NCBI RefSeq assembly: GCF_014805685.1
Contig: NC_060901.1
Coordinates: 22,752,405-22,816,404 of the forward strand
DNA: 64,000 bases
Source: Silurus meridionalis
Taxonomy: Eukaryota; Chordata; Actinopteri; Siluriformes; Siluridae
Reading direction: 5' to 3'
This document shows, piece by piece, positions 13,601 to 24,793 of the stretch (positions are counted from its first letter, which is position 1; each line of letters opens with the position of its first letter). The notes under the pieces were generated by a model that saw only the letters and a program-made list of their open reading frames with translations, was not told the origin of the DNA and did no database searches. The translations under genes were made by a program, and so were the position numbers.

Positions 13601-14410
13601 GTCAATCAGCAAAATTTTGATTTGTCTGAACACAGAACAGTTTTCCACTTTGCCTCAGTACATTTTAAAAGAGCTTTGGCCTACAGAGGATGTTTATGGA
13701 TGATTATCATGCACGAAGAAGGCATGCGTGAACGAGTTTTACCCTGCATTTGTGGATGACATGGCAAACTGTGTTTACAGACATTGACTTATGGAGGTGT
13801 TAATGAGAGCATGCTGTGATTTCCATTTCCAATCATGGTTGTTTTAAATGCAGTGCTGCCTGAGAGCCCAAAGATCACAAGCATCCGATATTGATTTTAA
13901 CCCTTGTACCTTGTGTATAGAGATTGCACCGGATTCTTTTAAACTTTTGCTGATATTTTGTGCTGTAAATAATGAGATATTGAGGAACATTATTCCAAAA
14001 TTGTTCCACAATTTCTAGACAGTCTTTCACAGATTGGTGAAGCTCTGCAAATCTTAGCTTCTGAGAGACTCTGCCTCTCTAAAATACACTATTTACACTG
14101 TCATTCTGCTGACCTGTTGTCAATTATTTTAATTAGTTGCAAAATGTTATAAAAAAAAATTTAAGTGTTTCATTTTAATAACTATCACTTTTTCCAAACT
14201 TTTGTTGCCCCGTCACAACTTTTTATTACAACAATCAAATTTAAATGATCTTATTTCATCCTTATAATGGTACATTTCCTTATTTTCAACATTTGATGTT
14301 TTATATGTTCTATTGTGAATAAACTATAGATTTATGGGAATCGCAAATTGCATTCCGTTTTTATTTACATTTTACACAGTGTCGACTTTTTTTTTGGAAT
14401 TGGGGCTATA
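13600..14410 (-). mobile_element. Tc1/mariner relic, copy 1
   Basis: Minus-strand remnants of the N-terminal half of a Tc1-family transposase (helix-turn-helix region) with many breaks. It ends at a TTTTGGAATTGGGGC terminus near 14400. Homologous to 21950-22770 and more distantly to the better preserved elements at 42.4 and 51.2 kb. Confidence 0.75.
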
Positions 14411-15770
14411 GTACAACTACTGCAATCGATTCACATTTGAGATTTTTCTACAGCTCTGAGATTCCCATCACTCCCAACACCCTGGGTGGTTCTTCAAGAG
14501 CTCGACTCGTTGAAATCAGAAAAAAATGTCAAAGAACCTTAACCTTCCTCTTGGGTTAGGGTCGGCACCGGCCCATTTTTAGGTTTAAATGCACAGAAGT
14601 ACCACACAAATTTGTTGAATTATAATATAAAACATTTTAATACAATAATCAAAACTAAAACTGCCAACTAACTGCTAACCCTGTAAGCTTTAGTTAGAGG
14701 CTTCTCCCTTTGCCTGTTTGTCGCCTTCCCTGAACAAACAAAACAAACACGGACATGTCCAGACATGCATAATACCAATTCAGTTTAGAGTTTGTGACTT
14801 GCAGAGTGCATAGAAGATTTACAAAAAGCCAATCTCTCAATCATCGCTTTGCTAAAAATGGGGCAGACGACACAGAGCAGCATCGCGATACAGAAGAGCA
14901 GGTTTCGAAGGAGGAAGACAATGTAGAGTATCAACCAGAAGACACAGACATCTGATGAGGAGGTCACCGGTGCTGAAGCTGCTTCCACTCCTGCTGAAAC
15001 ATTCAAATACAAAAGTGGTCACATCTGTTGGAGCTCAGTACCTTCTGAATTACAAGGCAGGGTAACTGCTGCAAAGTCATCAAAATTACCCCTGGAATCA
15101 CTAGGTTTGCAGTAATGAGAGTAAGTGACATCAAGACGTTTTGATCTGGGGGAAAGAAAAAAAAAATAAAATAAAAAAAATAATAAATAAATCTGCATGG
15201 AATCTACAAATTTATACAGGCAAACCTGCGAGGCATCCCTTAGAAAAAAAATGAGGAAAATGTGTAGTCCTCAATAATACCCTGAGTGGTTCAAGAGCTC
15301 GACAGCAGCTATAGATTTTATCAACAATAAACTCACAATGAGCCGCGTCTCTGGGGCCAATCCACGAGAAGCAATTTTTTGTGCTACAGCTCTGGGATTC
15401 CCATTCCTGATTCTGTGGGTTGTTCTACAGGAGCTCGACTCATTAAAAAGCGAGAAAAATAAGAATATTGAAAGAAAAGCCCAGGCAGCTGTTGACAGCG
15501 TATACACTTCACTAAATGAACAAAGAGCAGCATCTCCAGGGCCAATCAATGCAGAAAGCTGCTGAAGCCTCCTGTGAGCTGCTGTATTTATTTTTTTCCT
15601 GTAGGAATTCATGCAGCAGCTCATCCCCTGATGGCGCTGTTTGTTAACTTTGTTACATGTGCCCTAAGGACAGAAAATAATGACGATCATTTGCTGCCTG
15701 CAGTACTAGGAGATGAATCCAGAGGGCAATATCATGCTGTGCATGTAAGCTTTGCATTCCAGACAAGTAT
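14300..15770 (+). repeat. Segment S copy 2 with a second, shortened piggyBac relic
   Basis: Paralogous to 6300-9205 and 22665-23360. A piggyBac start (TTAACCTTCCTCTTGGGTTAGG) lies near 14539 and the relic extends to about 15260. Its right end is not preserved and the S sequence is partly repeated and rearranged at 15280-15470. Several 75-100 codon frames cross it, but the same residues are broken in the other two copies, so I do not call a gene. Confidence 0.7.
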
Positions 15771-16169
15771 GATGGGAATACGTAAAAACCCAAAACTTGA
15801 AATATGCAGTAACTCTGGCAAAATCAAAAACTTGGTGTACCAGTCAAATATACACAATTTTCATAAACAAGTTTAACCAACAAAAAATAACCGAAACACA
15901 TTTAAGTGTCAAGGCGCCACCTTGTGGACATAACATGGCATAAATGCAACTGTTAACGACTGCAGATACAGCAACTGACAGCAAGAATCATACACAAACA
16001 ATTCTAAACCCAGGGAAGTTTGAGTGTTCTAAATCCTGTACCGTGTGTTTACTGCTACGCTGGGGCGAGTACAATCCCCTGATCAGCACACACCAGATAG
16101 TAAAAATCCTTATATGGTCCTTCGAGCTAGATAGTAAAAAAGGAGACATTGGCGCTGGAATTGAATGAC

Positions 16170-16760
16170 GTTCTCGAGCACCAAAAGATGTATTTGTATT
16201 AAATTGAAAACTGATTATGTTAGCAAAATGAGCCACAATAGTGGATAAGAGTTGACCGTGTATTTTCAAGATGCAGCTCTTAACTGCGGTGATGAATCAC
16301 ACCCATACTCTGGTCACCCCATAAATTTAACTTAATTTCCATCTTGCTAAAATGAATTCTTTACCATTAAAGTACTCAAATGTGCTCCTTTTTTCACCCA
16401 AACTTTCAATTAGAAACGTTTTTTTTTTTTACACTACTTTGATTTAAAACAGAAAGAAAAGGTCACTTGGTCAGACTTTGAATCTATTTCAGCTTCTCCA
16501 ACGTTACTCTCCTGCAAGCCACTCGTACACAGGATTATGATGTAGTCCTAAAAGCCAATGAGAGCGCCGCAAAATTCTGTGCCAACCAATCACAGCGGTA
16601 AGGGTGGGATTATCTCAATGTGGGTGGGAGTTAAAAACAAACCAAACCAGTTTTTTCAATGTTTTTTTTTTTTTATGATTTCAAATACTACTACTAATGA
16701 TTATGATAATAAATTGAGTGATTTTTTTTATTTTAATAATTTTTAATTTTCATTTCGATT
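16170..16760 (+). repeat. Segment T copy 2
   Basis: Matches 23610-24140 and, inverted, 2560-2868. Contains GATGAATCACACCCATACTC and a later ATGAGAGCGCCGCAAAATTC. Non-coding. Confidence 0.75.
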
Positions 16761-16928
16761 TGTTTTAGTATATTTTGTTTTTTTAATAGTATTTATAGCT
16801 CTTACATCATTAGGAGATATGCCTAGTCAATAACAAACAGTAACAACTTACAAAAAAGTTCATAGTACGAACGGTCGTTTGGAACGCAACTCATTCGTAA
16901 CTTGGGGAGCGTCTGTATTCACTGTGGA
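16761..16928. other. AT-rich spacer with MITE-like end
   Basis: Near 16860-16915 a sequence around CATTCGTAACTTGGGGAGCG resembles a DNA-transposon terminus. Nothing else recognised. Confidence 0.35.
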
Positions 16929-17045
16929 TTAGTTTGTCATAATGCTGGCGTATTTACTTTCTTCTTCTCCATCGATGATCTGGACCTGTGCTGCTCCAGC
17001 TGTGTTTACACAGGATACAGTAGAGTAAGTAACATCAGGCACATT
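16929..17045 (-). pseudogene. Relic A, last cytoplasmic exon with two ITIM-like motifs
   Basis: Open for 39 codons including stop in the frame of the paralogue at 33436-33549. It reads VPDVTYSTVSC and later EEESKYASIMTN. VTYSTV and SKYASI both fit the ITIM pattern (S/I/V/L)xYxx(L/V/I). The splice acceptor is lost: where the 33 kb paralogue has CTCAG this copy has CTCTG. The exon therefore belongs to a dead gene even though its signalling motifs are intact. Confidence 0.75.
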
Positions 17046-17137
17046 CAGAGGGAAAAATCAGAACTTTTACTGTTTTGGGTTCCCCCAAACAGTAAAAGAC
17101 ACAGAATTTATATTTCTTAGGCCACATGTGCACTAAC

Positions 17138-17205
17138 CTGATCTTTCTGATTTCCTTTATGATCCAGACATCCTTCAGTAATCATGTTCTCTCCACTTCT
17201 TCCTG
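17138..17205 (-). pseudogene. Relic A, first cytoplasmic exon
   Basis: A 68-nt exon equivalent with intact acceptor and donor, paralogous to 33903-33970 and 49461-49528. It encodes the membrane-proximal tail (GRSGENMITEGC). Part of the dead unit A. Confidence 0.7.
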
Positions 17206-17450
17206 CTAAAGAAAAAACACTCAGAAATCACACCTCTTGTAGGAGAAACAGAATTTCACTATGTGAAGTAATCAGGTAAAGTGTGGAAGCTGCTGTTCTG
17301 CTTCAACTCTCATACATTTAACTTCATTTAGCAGTGAAAACATCTTACTGTATTACACTGACTTATTTAGTCACTGACCAACCTGCCCTGATCTAATTCC
17401 AAAAAGAACACAAAAACCTTCACAATAACATTGTGTGTGGTTTTTTTTAC

Positions 17451-17522
17451 CTCTGTGTCTCTAACAAATAAACACCACTACACCGGGTATCACCAACAGT
17501 AAAACTGCCACAATGCCAAAAA
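17451..17522 (-). pseudogene. Relic A, transmembrane exon with nonsense codon
   Basis: A 72-nt exon equivalent encoding the hydrophobic segment VFGIVAVLLLVIPGVVVFIC, followed by TAG where paralogues at 34232-34303 and 49709-49780 have Trp. Splice signals are intact. The nonsense codon plus the missing upstream exons show that the gene is dead. Confidence 0.8.
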
Positions 17523-17762
17523 CTGTAATAAAACACAACAAAAATATGTCGATGACTCCTAGACTATAAGAAAGCCAGTGAGATAATTTAGCCCTGAGCT
17601 TCTTCTTCTTCTCGTGGTGTTTTATGGCGGTTTGGCAGACCAACGAAAGGTGCATTACCGCCACCTACTGATCTGGAGTGTGGAGCGAACACTGAATAGG
17701 AAAAGAAAAGAAGAAATTAAAAAAAAAAAAAAAAAAAAGGGGTTACGGAAATAAATAACTAC

Positions 17763-18627
17763 CTATATTCTGTCTATAGTCCCTGTATTCTTAAGGTACT
17801 CAAACAACAGCTCAAGAGATCTCGATTGCCCGTGCTCGCATCCCAACAATACCTTCAAAGAGATACTGCCCACTCCTATTAACCCTAATTCCTGGATCAG
17901 CTGGAACCTGTCCCTTTCATATGCTGGACACTTATACAAGATGTGTCTCACTGTTTCCGGTTCCCCACACTTGTCACAATTCCCGGATTCGTGCTTACCT
18001 ATTCTAAAGAGATCACTGTTTAATGCAGCGTGTCCAATTCTTATCCGTGTGACGATAACATCCTTCCTCCTATTTCCCAATCTTTTCCTCGCTTTCCCAA
18101 CAGTCTCCTGGATCAGGAAAAGATGTCTTCCATTAGTCCCACTGTTCCATACTTCCTGCCATCTTTTACCCACTTCAGATGAGATCACTGCCTTGAATTC
18201 AGCTCTACTCAACGCTACATTGATGTCTATCAGGGAATGATTCCGTGCGTTCTTCGCTAGCATGTCCACCATTTCATTACCACCCACACCAACATGAGCA
18301 GGTACCCACATTTACCTCCACCCTCAGCTGCCTAATTCTAAACAGACTTTGTAAAATTTCTAATATTAAGTCTTGCCTAGATTCGGATTTACCACTTCTT
18401 AAACTAGTGAGGGCTGCCATCGAGTCACTGCAGATCACCGTTCTTTCTGGTACTAATTCTTCTATCCACTGTAGGGCTAGTATGATTGCTAAAAGTTCTG
18501 TAGCAAAAACAGACACCTGATCTGAAAGTCTTTTTGCGATCTTTTTCTCAAAAGCAGGGATATATACTGCTGCCGCAGCCCTTTCAGATTCTGGGTCTTT
18601 AGAGCTGTCCATAAATACCTGCAGCAC
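17763..18627 (-). pseudogene. LINE ORF2 C-terminus: RNase H and zinc-knuckle-like tail, frameshifted
   Basis: Two overlapping frames (18277-18627 and 17763-18311) join to one ORF2 end. The first has the RNase H features VFMDSSKD, ATELLAIILALQW and CSDSMAALTSL. The second continues with WVPAHVGVGGNEMVDMLAK, the last RNase H block, then a CDKCGEPETVRHILYKCPAY Cys/His motif typical of such LINEs. RNase H-bearing LINEs belong to the I/Jockey/R1 groups. A frameshift near 18300 breaks it. Confidence 0.85.
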
Positions 18628-18649
18628 ATCATCATATTCTCGAGTGATG

Positions 18650-18780
18650 TACTGCTAGCCCCGAGCTAAACTCTTGGGTGTCCTTATATACTGGGAGGCG
18701 CGGGAAAAACGGCAAGATGGCCGCCGACCGGAAGTGCGCGCCGCGAAACCGGAAGTGCGCCGCGAAACCGATGCCGAAGA
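18650..18780 (-). promoter_or_regulatory. LINE 5' promoter-like region
   Basis: GC-rich segment with a YY1-type CAAGATGGCCGC on the plus strand, two ETS-type CCGGAAGTGCG motifs in a short tandem repeat and a TATATA stretch. These are frequent in LINE internal promoters. It lies at the 5' end of the deleted LINE. Confidence 0.5.
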
Positions 18781-18786
18781 TCCAGA

Positions 18787-19110
18787 CAGTAATAATAAAA
18801 ATACTGCAATTATTAATATTCCCTGTTTGTAAATCACAACATTTTCTGCTGCAAACCAGAAGAGATTTTTAAATGATGTGACAATCAGCTGTTAAAATGT
18901 TCTACATGAAACCAATATCAGGACTCTGATACCCAACACTGAACTTATACTGGGTTCTTTATATTTAAATAACTGCTAAATCTACAATAATTTTTAACAT
19001 CAGTTTGTACAGTTAGTAATAATAAAAATAAGATACTTCACCTTACATAAAAACAATTGATTAGTTATTATGATGTGTTTTGTATGTACTTTATCTTATA
19101 AATAAAAGTG
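18787..19110 (-). pseudogene. Relic A, sequence upstream of the lost D2 exon
   Basis: Matches the introns immediately upstream of D2 at 42120-42410, 50450-50790 and 35450-35640 (landmark TTTTCTGCTGCAAACCAGAA and AATACTGCAATTATTAATATT). It shows that relic A once had the standard exon order and that the LINE replaced D2 and stalk. The retrocopy unit begins abruptly at about 19111. Confidence 0.75.
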
Positions 19111-19113
19111 ACA

Positions 19114-19214
19114 CGTTTCACCACTAGAGGCAGACATACAGTTTACCAACCATGACAAGTTACCTATGACATCACAGTGCACCGTTCTCCATCAAGAGTA
19201 TAAAAGGCCAGAGG
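19114..19214 (+). promoter_or_regulatory. Shared TATA-containing promoter module, copy 3 (CEP83)
   Basis: Differs from the block upstream of the PRPS copies at only a few positions. CRE-like TGACATCA is at 19167-19174 and TATAAAA at 19199-19205. Homology to the PRPS upstream region stops just after the TATA box, at GGCCAGA. That is what is expected if a promoter was shared and the transcribed parts are unrelated. Confidence 0.7.
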
Positions 19215-19242
19215 GACTACACTGGAAGTGTAAAAGGAAACG

Positions 19243-20940
19243 ATGGATGGTGGAGTAAATTTCTCAGCCATATTTCCAAACTTGAAGGCTGGTGGAAGTG
19301 GAAAAGCCCAGGAAGTAAGTGCAGGGTTCCGCAGCTTGGACATAGAGCTCAAGAAGATACTGATTGATGAACGGATGCGCTGTGAGAAGCACAAAACCAA
19401 CTACCAGAGACTTAAAGCAGAGTACATAAGATTACAGGGTAAATATACACAGTCCCTGGCTGAACTCAGAAGGATGCTAAGTGAGAAGCAGGTTGGTCAG
19501 GAGAAGCTGCAGCTGCTACTGGCGGGGCTAAGAGGAGGAGTGCTGGATATGACCCAGGAGCTCGATGAGCTTCGATTACAGGTGATAACGCCTCAGCGGT
19601 TGGAGTTATTAAAAGCCCAGCTGCAGCAGGAAATGGAAGTTCCTATTAAGGAGCGCTTTAATAAGCTAGAGGAGGAAGCTGAGAAATACAGATCTAAATA
19701 CAATAAGTTGCGCTATGACTTCACCTTCCTCAAATCCGTGTTTGATCACCAGAAAGAGGACCATGAGCGGGTTTTAAAGGAGCAGCGAATAAGTTACAGT
19801 GCGGATCTGGCTCTTGTGGAAAGGGAGAAGGAGAAGCTGAGTGCACAGCTGCAGAGTGGAGATTGTGTGACCGATGGGAAGCGTGTGAAAGCTCTGTTGA
19901 GAGAAAATGCGCAGATGCATCAGCGGCTCTGCAGCCTTGAGGCCGAGGTGGCGGAGCTCCGAGCGGAAAGAGACAGCACAAGAGCACAGGCAGAAAACAC
20001 ACAACGCATCCAGCTCCGCCAGCTGGCCGAGTCCCAGAGTGCACACAAGACCCTGGTGTCGGAGAAGCAGTCCGTGTGCCTGCAGTTAGATCGAGTGGAG
20101 AAGGAGCTGCGCTCGAGCCACGAGCAGCACGCCGTCCTCACGGGCAAACTGCACAAGGCTGAGAGGGAAATACACACCCTGAACAGTCAGGTTGAAGAAA
20201 ATAAACATGCCCATAGGCTGGAACTTGCTAATGTTAAGATGGAGTTTCTGAAGGCCAGAGAAGAGCTGGAAAGAGAACGAGACAAACTGCAAACTCTTGG
20301 GGAAGAATCTGCACATAAAGAGCTGCAAAATATCAATGCTAAACTGCAGCAGCAGACACAGCAGTTAGAGGAGCTGGAAAGACAAAAGGCAGAGAACACG
20401 GAGTTGAGAAGACATAATGCGGAGCTAAACGTGCAAGTCAGCACTCTGTCATATTCAAAGCATGAGCTGATGGACACCAACGCAAGGCTGAGGGAGAGTC
20501 TGGAAAGAATGAGAGAAGAGTTGCGAAATGCTCGCACACAAACCAAGAGGATTCAGCAAGAAACTGGAAGGCTTGAAGAGGAAAGACGTGTGGAATGGTT
20601 GGAGAAAAAACATACATTTCAGGAAAGAGAGGCAGAACTGCAAGAGAAGTACAGCCAAGCCAAACAACGTATGCAAAAAGCTGCACTCGCCCAAAAAAAG
20701 AGGAAGACTCTAAGTGAGGCTAAAGAGAAGAAACTGCAGGATAAATTACAGCTTCTGGAAGCCAAGATAGAGGAACTGGAATTTGACAGTTCTGTAGCAA
20801 AGAAAAATCCCTTGTTTGCGGAGGAGCATGCTCAACTTTGCAGACGTCTAACCGAGCTGCAGAGGAGACACGAGGAGTTTCGGCAGCTGCTGATGGGAAA
20901 CCACACGCTCTCAATGTCTGTACCCAACTCTATTCATTAA
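19243..20940 (+). CDS. CEP83 (CCDC41)-like centriolar coiled-coil protein, intronless retrocopy
   Basis: A 565-codon uninterrupted frame starting 37 bp after the TATA element. CEP83 is a distal-appendage protein that docks the mother centriole to the membrane for ciliogenesis. Family landmarks are the N-terminal KKILIDERMRCEKHKTNYQR, then VITPQRLELLKAQLQQEME, YNKLRYDFTFLKS, RQLAESQSAHKTL and KLHKAEREIHTLNSQVEE, with continuous heptad coiled coil. Family members are about 700 residues; roughly 110-120 are missing after about residue 365, where an internal deletion joins two coiled-coil stretches. The frame ends SMSVPNSIH by frameshift. The expected C-terminal coiled coil continues in another frame at 20941-21076. 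No introns, so a retrocopy. An intact long frame suggests possible expression. Confidence 0.82.
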   Translation: MDGGVNFSAIFPNLKAGGSGKAQEVSAGFRSLDIELKKILIDERMRCEKHKTNYQRLKAEYIRLQGKYTQSLAELRRMLSEKQVGQEKLQLLLAGLRGGVLDMTQELDELRLQVITPQRLELLKAQLQQEMEVPIKERFNKLEEEAEKYRSKYNKLRYDFTFLKSVFDHQKEDHERVLKEQRISYSADLALVEREKEKLSAQLQSGDCVTDGKRVKALLRENAQMHQRLCSLEAEVAELRAERDSTRAQAENTQRIQLRQLAESQSAHKTLVSEKQSVCLQLDRVEKELRSSHEQHAVLTGKLHKAEREIHTLNSQVEENKHAHRLELANVKMEFLKAREELERERDKLQTLGEESAHKELQNINAKLQQQTQQLEELERQKAENTELRRHNAELNVQVSTLSYSKHELMDTNARLRESLERMREELRNARTQTKRIQQETGRLEEERRVEWLEKKHTFQEREAELQEKYSQAKQRMQKAALAQKKRKTLSEAKEKKLQDKLQLLEAKIEELEFDSSVAKKNPLFAEEHAQLCRRLTELQRRHEEFRQLLMGNHTLSMSVPNSIH

Positions 20941-21335
20941 AGGACCTGAGGGCAGCTTCAAAAACCCACAGGAGGAGCAGCACATGTGGGAGTTATCAGA
21001 ACTGCAGAAGAGACTGGAGGAACTAGAGAATAGTCAACAGCAACAGCTGCAAGAACTGACTCCTCCTCCGGATTGAGACAGAGAAAAAGACAGACCTTCA
21101 GCAACTCATGACAGCCTGGTTGACCTCTGACCTTTCACGCTTTTGGGACTGGAGCCGTCATAATATTGTGCCAAGTTAAAAGTATGTCCATTTGTTGTTT
21201 TGTAATTTTTTCTTGTGTGTCCAGAACATAGATGAAGTCTTTCATCTTTCTGATCCAAATAATTATTATATTATTATTACTAAGAAATATTAGCTTTAAA
21301 ATTGTTTACTAGACCTTCATTCAAGTTAATGAACA
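20941..21335 (+). pseudogene. Out-of-frame CEP83 C-terminus and 3' flank
   Basis: Encodes LQKRLEELENSQQQQLQEL in a frame shifted from the main CDS. In the truncated copy at 11 kb the equivalent is in frame because it has two extra bases just before. The 3' flank to about 21335 matches 11300-11510. Confidence 0.75.
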
Positions 21336-21830
21336 TATTTTAGGTTCATGCAAACTTTTTAGCTAAAGCAACCACTACAGGCTCAGAAGTATCTTACCTA
21401 CTTAAATCTGCACAAAACAAGCAGTTTGTTCTTAAACAGTTTCATCTTACAACAGCCAGTAACTGAATTACTTCTCAGATCATTCTACCTTTTAAACCCC
21501 CATACATAGTTTTATGAATGAGATAAAACATGTAAGTCTCTCTGGATAAGGGCCTCTGTCAAATGGCGTACATGTCAGACAAGATAAGGATTGTGTTCAT
21601 TCAGGGGATGATGGTGTTCATTGGTGCTACTCAATTGGTTTATTTGATGCATATTATATACAGTCGTGTGCTTTAAGGTCCAAAAATAATTTGACCTTCA
21701 TGTCATTCAGTCGAGATGTGACTGAAGTGCAGACCAGACAGGTTGCAGGACAATAAATATTTTCGTTTAGTATAAAAGTATAGTATAAAATATATATTTT
21801 ATAAAGTATAAAAGGCCAGAACACCATTCA
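21336..21830. other. Non-coding DNA with TATA-like runs
   Basis: AT-rich. At about 21820-21850 the sequence GTATAAAAGGCCAGAACACC resembles the TATA part of the shared promoter module, and a related sequence lies at 13573-13600. No coding sequence follows. Confidence 0.35.
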
Positions 21831-21949
21831 GCAGTGGTCACTCAGCACTGGGCATTCCAACCAATGTGTATGGGTGAGCGTAGGTCTGGTGTCAGATTCT
21901 TCTAGAAAGATACTAAGAAGAGTCCGCTCCTTTTTAGTACAGAGGACAT

Positions 21950-22770
21950 GGTGTCCATGGTTTCCAAAATGAAATCAAAATTTTGATTTGTCTGAACACA
22001 GAACAGTTTTCCACTTTGCCTCAGTACATTTTAAACAAGCTTTGGCCTACAGAGGATGTTTCTTGATGATGTTCACACATACCTTCTTTGTGCATGATAG
22101 AGTTTTAACCTGCATTTGTGGATGACATGGCAAACTGTATTTAAAGACAATGACTTTTGCAGGTGTTAATGAGAGCATGCTGTGATTTCCATTTCCAATC
22201 ATGGTTGTTTTAAATGCAGTGCTGCCTGAGGGCCCGAAGATCACAAGCATCCGATATTGATTTTAACCCTTGTACCTTGTGTTCAGAGATTTCTCCAGAT
22301 TCTTGGAAACTTTTGATGATATTTTGTGCTGTAAATGATGAGATATTGATATATGGAAGAACATTGTCTAGCAATTGTGGAACAATTTCAAAATAGTCTT
22401 TCACAGATTGGTGAAGATCTGCAAATGTCTGCCTCTTTAAGATACAGTATTTACACTCAGTCATCCTACTGACCTGTTGTCAATTATTTTAATTAGTTGA
22501 AAAATGTTTTTTTTAAGTGTTTAATTTGAATAAATATCAGTTTTTCCAGACTTTTGTTGCCCAGTCCCAAGTTTTTTTGAGGCGTGTTGCAACCATCAAA
22601 TTCAAATGACCTTATTTTTTTACTTATAATGGTACATTTCCTCAGTTGCAACATTTGATGTTTTATATGTTTTATTGTGAATGAACTATAGAGTTATGAG
22701 ACTTGCAAATTGCATTCTGTTTTTATTTACATTTTACACAGTGTAATTTTTTTTGGGGGAATTGGGGCTA
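21950..22770 (-). mobile_element. Tc1/mariner relic, copy 2
   Basis: Paralogous to 13600-14410. The minus-strand frame at 22210-22464 carries the transposase N-terminus (SFTAQNIIKSFQESGEISEH), a helix-turn-helix DNA-binding region, but the catalytic part is decayed. It ends near a GGGGGAATTGGGGC terminus. Confidence 0.75.
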
Positions 22771-23360
22771 TAGTACAACTACTGCAATTGATTCACATTT
22801 GAGATTTTTATTTTTTTGTGCTACAGCTCTGAGATTTCCATCACCCCTGATTCTGTGGGTGGTTTTTCAGGAGCTCGACGAATTATAAAGCGGAAAATAA
22901 AAACCCGCAAAGAACATTAAAAGAAAAGCCTGGGCAGCTGTTGACTGCCTATACACCAAGCTGATGAACAATGAGCCGCGACTCGGGGGCCAATCTAAGA
23001 AAAAGATTCTCAAGCCTCCAGTGAGTGTATTTTTTTTATTTTTTTCCTGTAGGAATTCATGCAGCAGCTCACCACCTGATGGCGCTGTTTGTTAACTCCG
23101 TTACAGGCAGACTGGGACTGAAAACAACGATGATCGTGTGCTGCAGTGCTGCCTGCAGTACAAGATTTTGAATCCAGAGTGCACGAAAGCTGTGCATCCC
23201 AGACATAGAAATGTCCCAGGCATTTTTAAGAGGACGCGTCTGTTCTTGTTGTAGAACATCTGGAACTTGCAGTTTGTAAAAAAATTTTTACAATCGGCAG
23301 CAGTTAGTTTAATGTTAAATAATGAAATAAATAATCCTATTTGGGCCTGACTGAGGCAAC
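22665..23360 (+). repeat. Segment S copy 3
   Basis: The uninterrupted version: it has neither piggyBac nor SINE and gives the empty sites used to date those insertions (TTAA at about 22918; CCTGTAGGAATTC at about 23047). It ends near CCTATTTGGGCCTGACTGAG, as copy 1 does near 9200. Confidence 0.8.
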
Positions 23361-23609
23361 CAAACAGCAGCTAGCAACTATGCCACCCTTAGTCACAATC
23401 TGAATGCCAAGGTTCTTTTACTGATGTTTATTACACATAATGGAAGTCAATACCAACACCGACATAAACACCAACACCGACATCCTAGAACTGAATAAAA
23501 GGATAAATATACAAAAATATATTCAGTTACAGAGAAAAACACGACTTTAAATTTATACATTAAACAGAAAATAAACCTACATACCACTTTGCCTGGACTA
23601 AGAGTGGTA

Positions 23610-24140
23610 ATGACGATCTCGAACACCAAAGGATGTATTTGTATTAAATTGAAAACTGCTGACGTAGCAAAATATTTACCATAATTTTTCAAAACATTTT
23701 TTAACCGCGGTGATGAATCACACCCATACTCTGGTCACCCCATAATTTGAACTTCATTTCCATCTTGCTAAGAGGAATTCTTTACCATTAAAGTACTCAA
23801 ATGTGCTTCTTGTTTCATCCAAACTTTCAATTATAAAAGTTTTTTTACGCCACTTGGATTTAAAACAGAAAGAAAAGGTCACTTGGTCGGACTTTGAATC
23901 TATTTCAGCTTCTCCAATGTTACTCTCCTGCAAGCCACTCGTAAACAGGATTACGTTGTAGTCCTAATAGCCAATGAGAGCGCCGCAAAATTCTGTGTTA
24001 ACCATTTACAGGGGTAATGGCGGGATTATCTCAATGTGGGTGAGAGTTAAAAACAAACAAACCAGTTATGTTTTCAATGTTTTTTGTTGTTGATGAATTC
24101 AAATACTACTAATGATCATTTTTATTTTTAATTTCGACTT
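23610..24140 (+). repeat. Segment T copy 3
   Basis: Matches 16170-16760 at high identity and the inverted piece at 2560-2868. Non-coding. Confidence 0.75.
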
Positions 24141-24146
24141 GTAATT

Positions 24147-24353
24147 TTGAGGTTTCAGAAAAAAGATTGGCTTGAGTATTCAGTTAAGGAGGATGCAGCT
24201 TTTTCCTACCCCTGTCGTGCCCAAACTGCAGTGCAAATTTTGCAACGCATTGAAGGACCTTGTTTTGCCTTTATCGGTTCACATTCGCGATCATCCCTGG
24301 ACTACCTGCATTACGGCTCACACCTCTGCCTTGTACATGTTCAGACTAAATAA
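24147..24353 (+). pseudogene. Fragment of a hAT-type transposase (TTF-like zinc finger)
   Basis: Frame reading FQKKDWLEYSVKEDAAFSYPC, a pattern found at the N-terminal TTF-type zinc finger of hAT transposases and the zinc-finger MYM-type genes derived from them (DWLEYS...AFCYPC). The rest is missing, so it is a short relic. Confidence 0.6.
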
Positions 24354-24790
24354 AGACAAGGTGTTTAACCATACTCCGGTTTCCGACTCTTGGTCTATCC
24401 GTGACAGATTATAAAAAAAAGAATAGCAACAAAAAAATGTATTTATTTTGAACTATTTTTAGAAAAGGAACCATGTCGGTGACCCCAGGAACTAGAGGAA
24501 TTTTCTTAAAAAAAAAGACTATTACTCACAAATGAAGCTTTTGGCCCTCACAGTCCCCACCAGCACAGCCCCCAACACTCAAAAGATTTCTGGCAGTTAC
24601 TAGACTTTAAGTAGTCCAGTAGGCCTGTGGGTCTGTTTAGTTTTAGTTGGTTCTGTGTTGGTAAATAGTTCTACACACTCATCAAGCACACTGACATACT
24701 GTATATCCTGTGCAATATTCTTTTTAGTTGGTTAGATATTTTCAAAATTGTGTTTAGTTTTTTTGTAATTCCTATCTTTTTTTAGTATGC
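24354..24790. other. Non-coding DNA
   Basis: No feature recognised. Confidence 0.4.
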
Positions 24791-24793
24791 ATG

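Larger units (their letters stand above)
17599..18786 (-). mobile_element. Internally deleted LINE (I/Nimb-like) with RNase H end
   Basis: On the minus strand a GC-rich 5' region (about 18650-18780) is joined directly to the 3' end of ORF2, so ORF1, endonuclease and reverse transcriptase are missing. The remaining ORF2 end holds a ribonuclease H domain and a Cys-rich C-terminus. The 3' end is a T/A-rich run followed by a conserved 3'UTR ending in GAA repeats (17599-17612 on the other strand). The insertion sits in the intron region of receptor relic A, between its TM exon and the sequence that precedes D2, replacing D2 and stalk. It cannot move by itself. Confidence 0.8.

Noticed and set aside
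15271..15876. Overlapping 75-117 codon frames in segment S copy 2
   Set aside because: The same positions contain stops and indels in the other two copies, so no conserved protein is supported.
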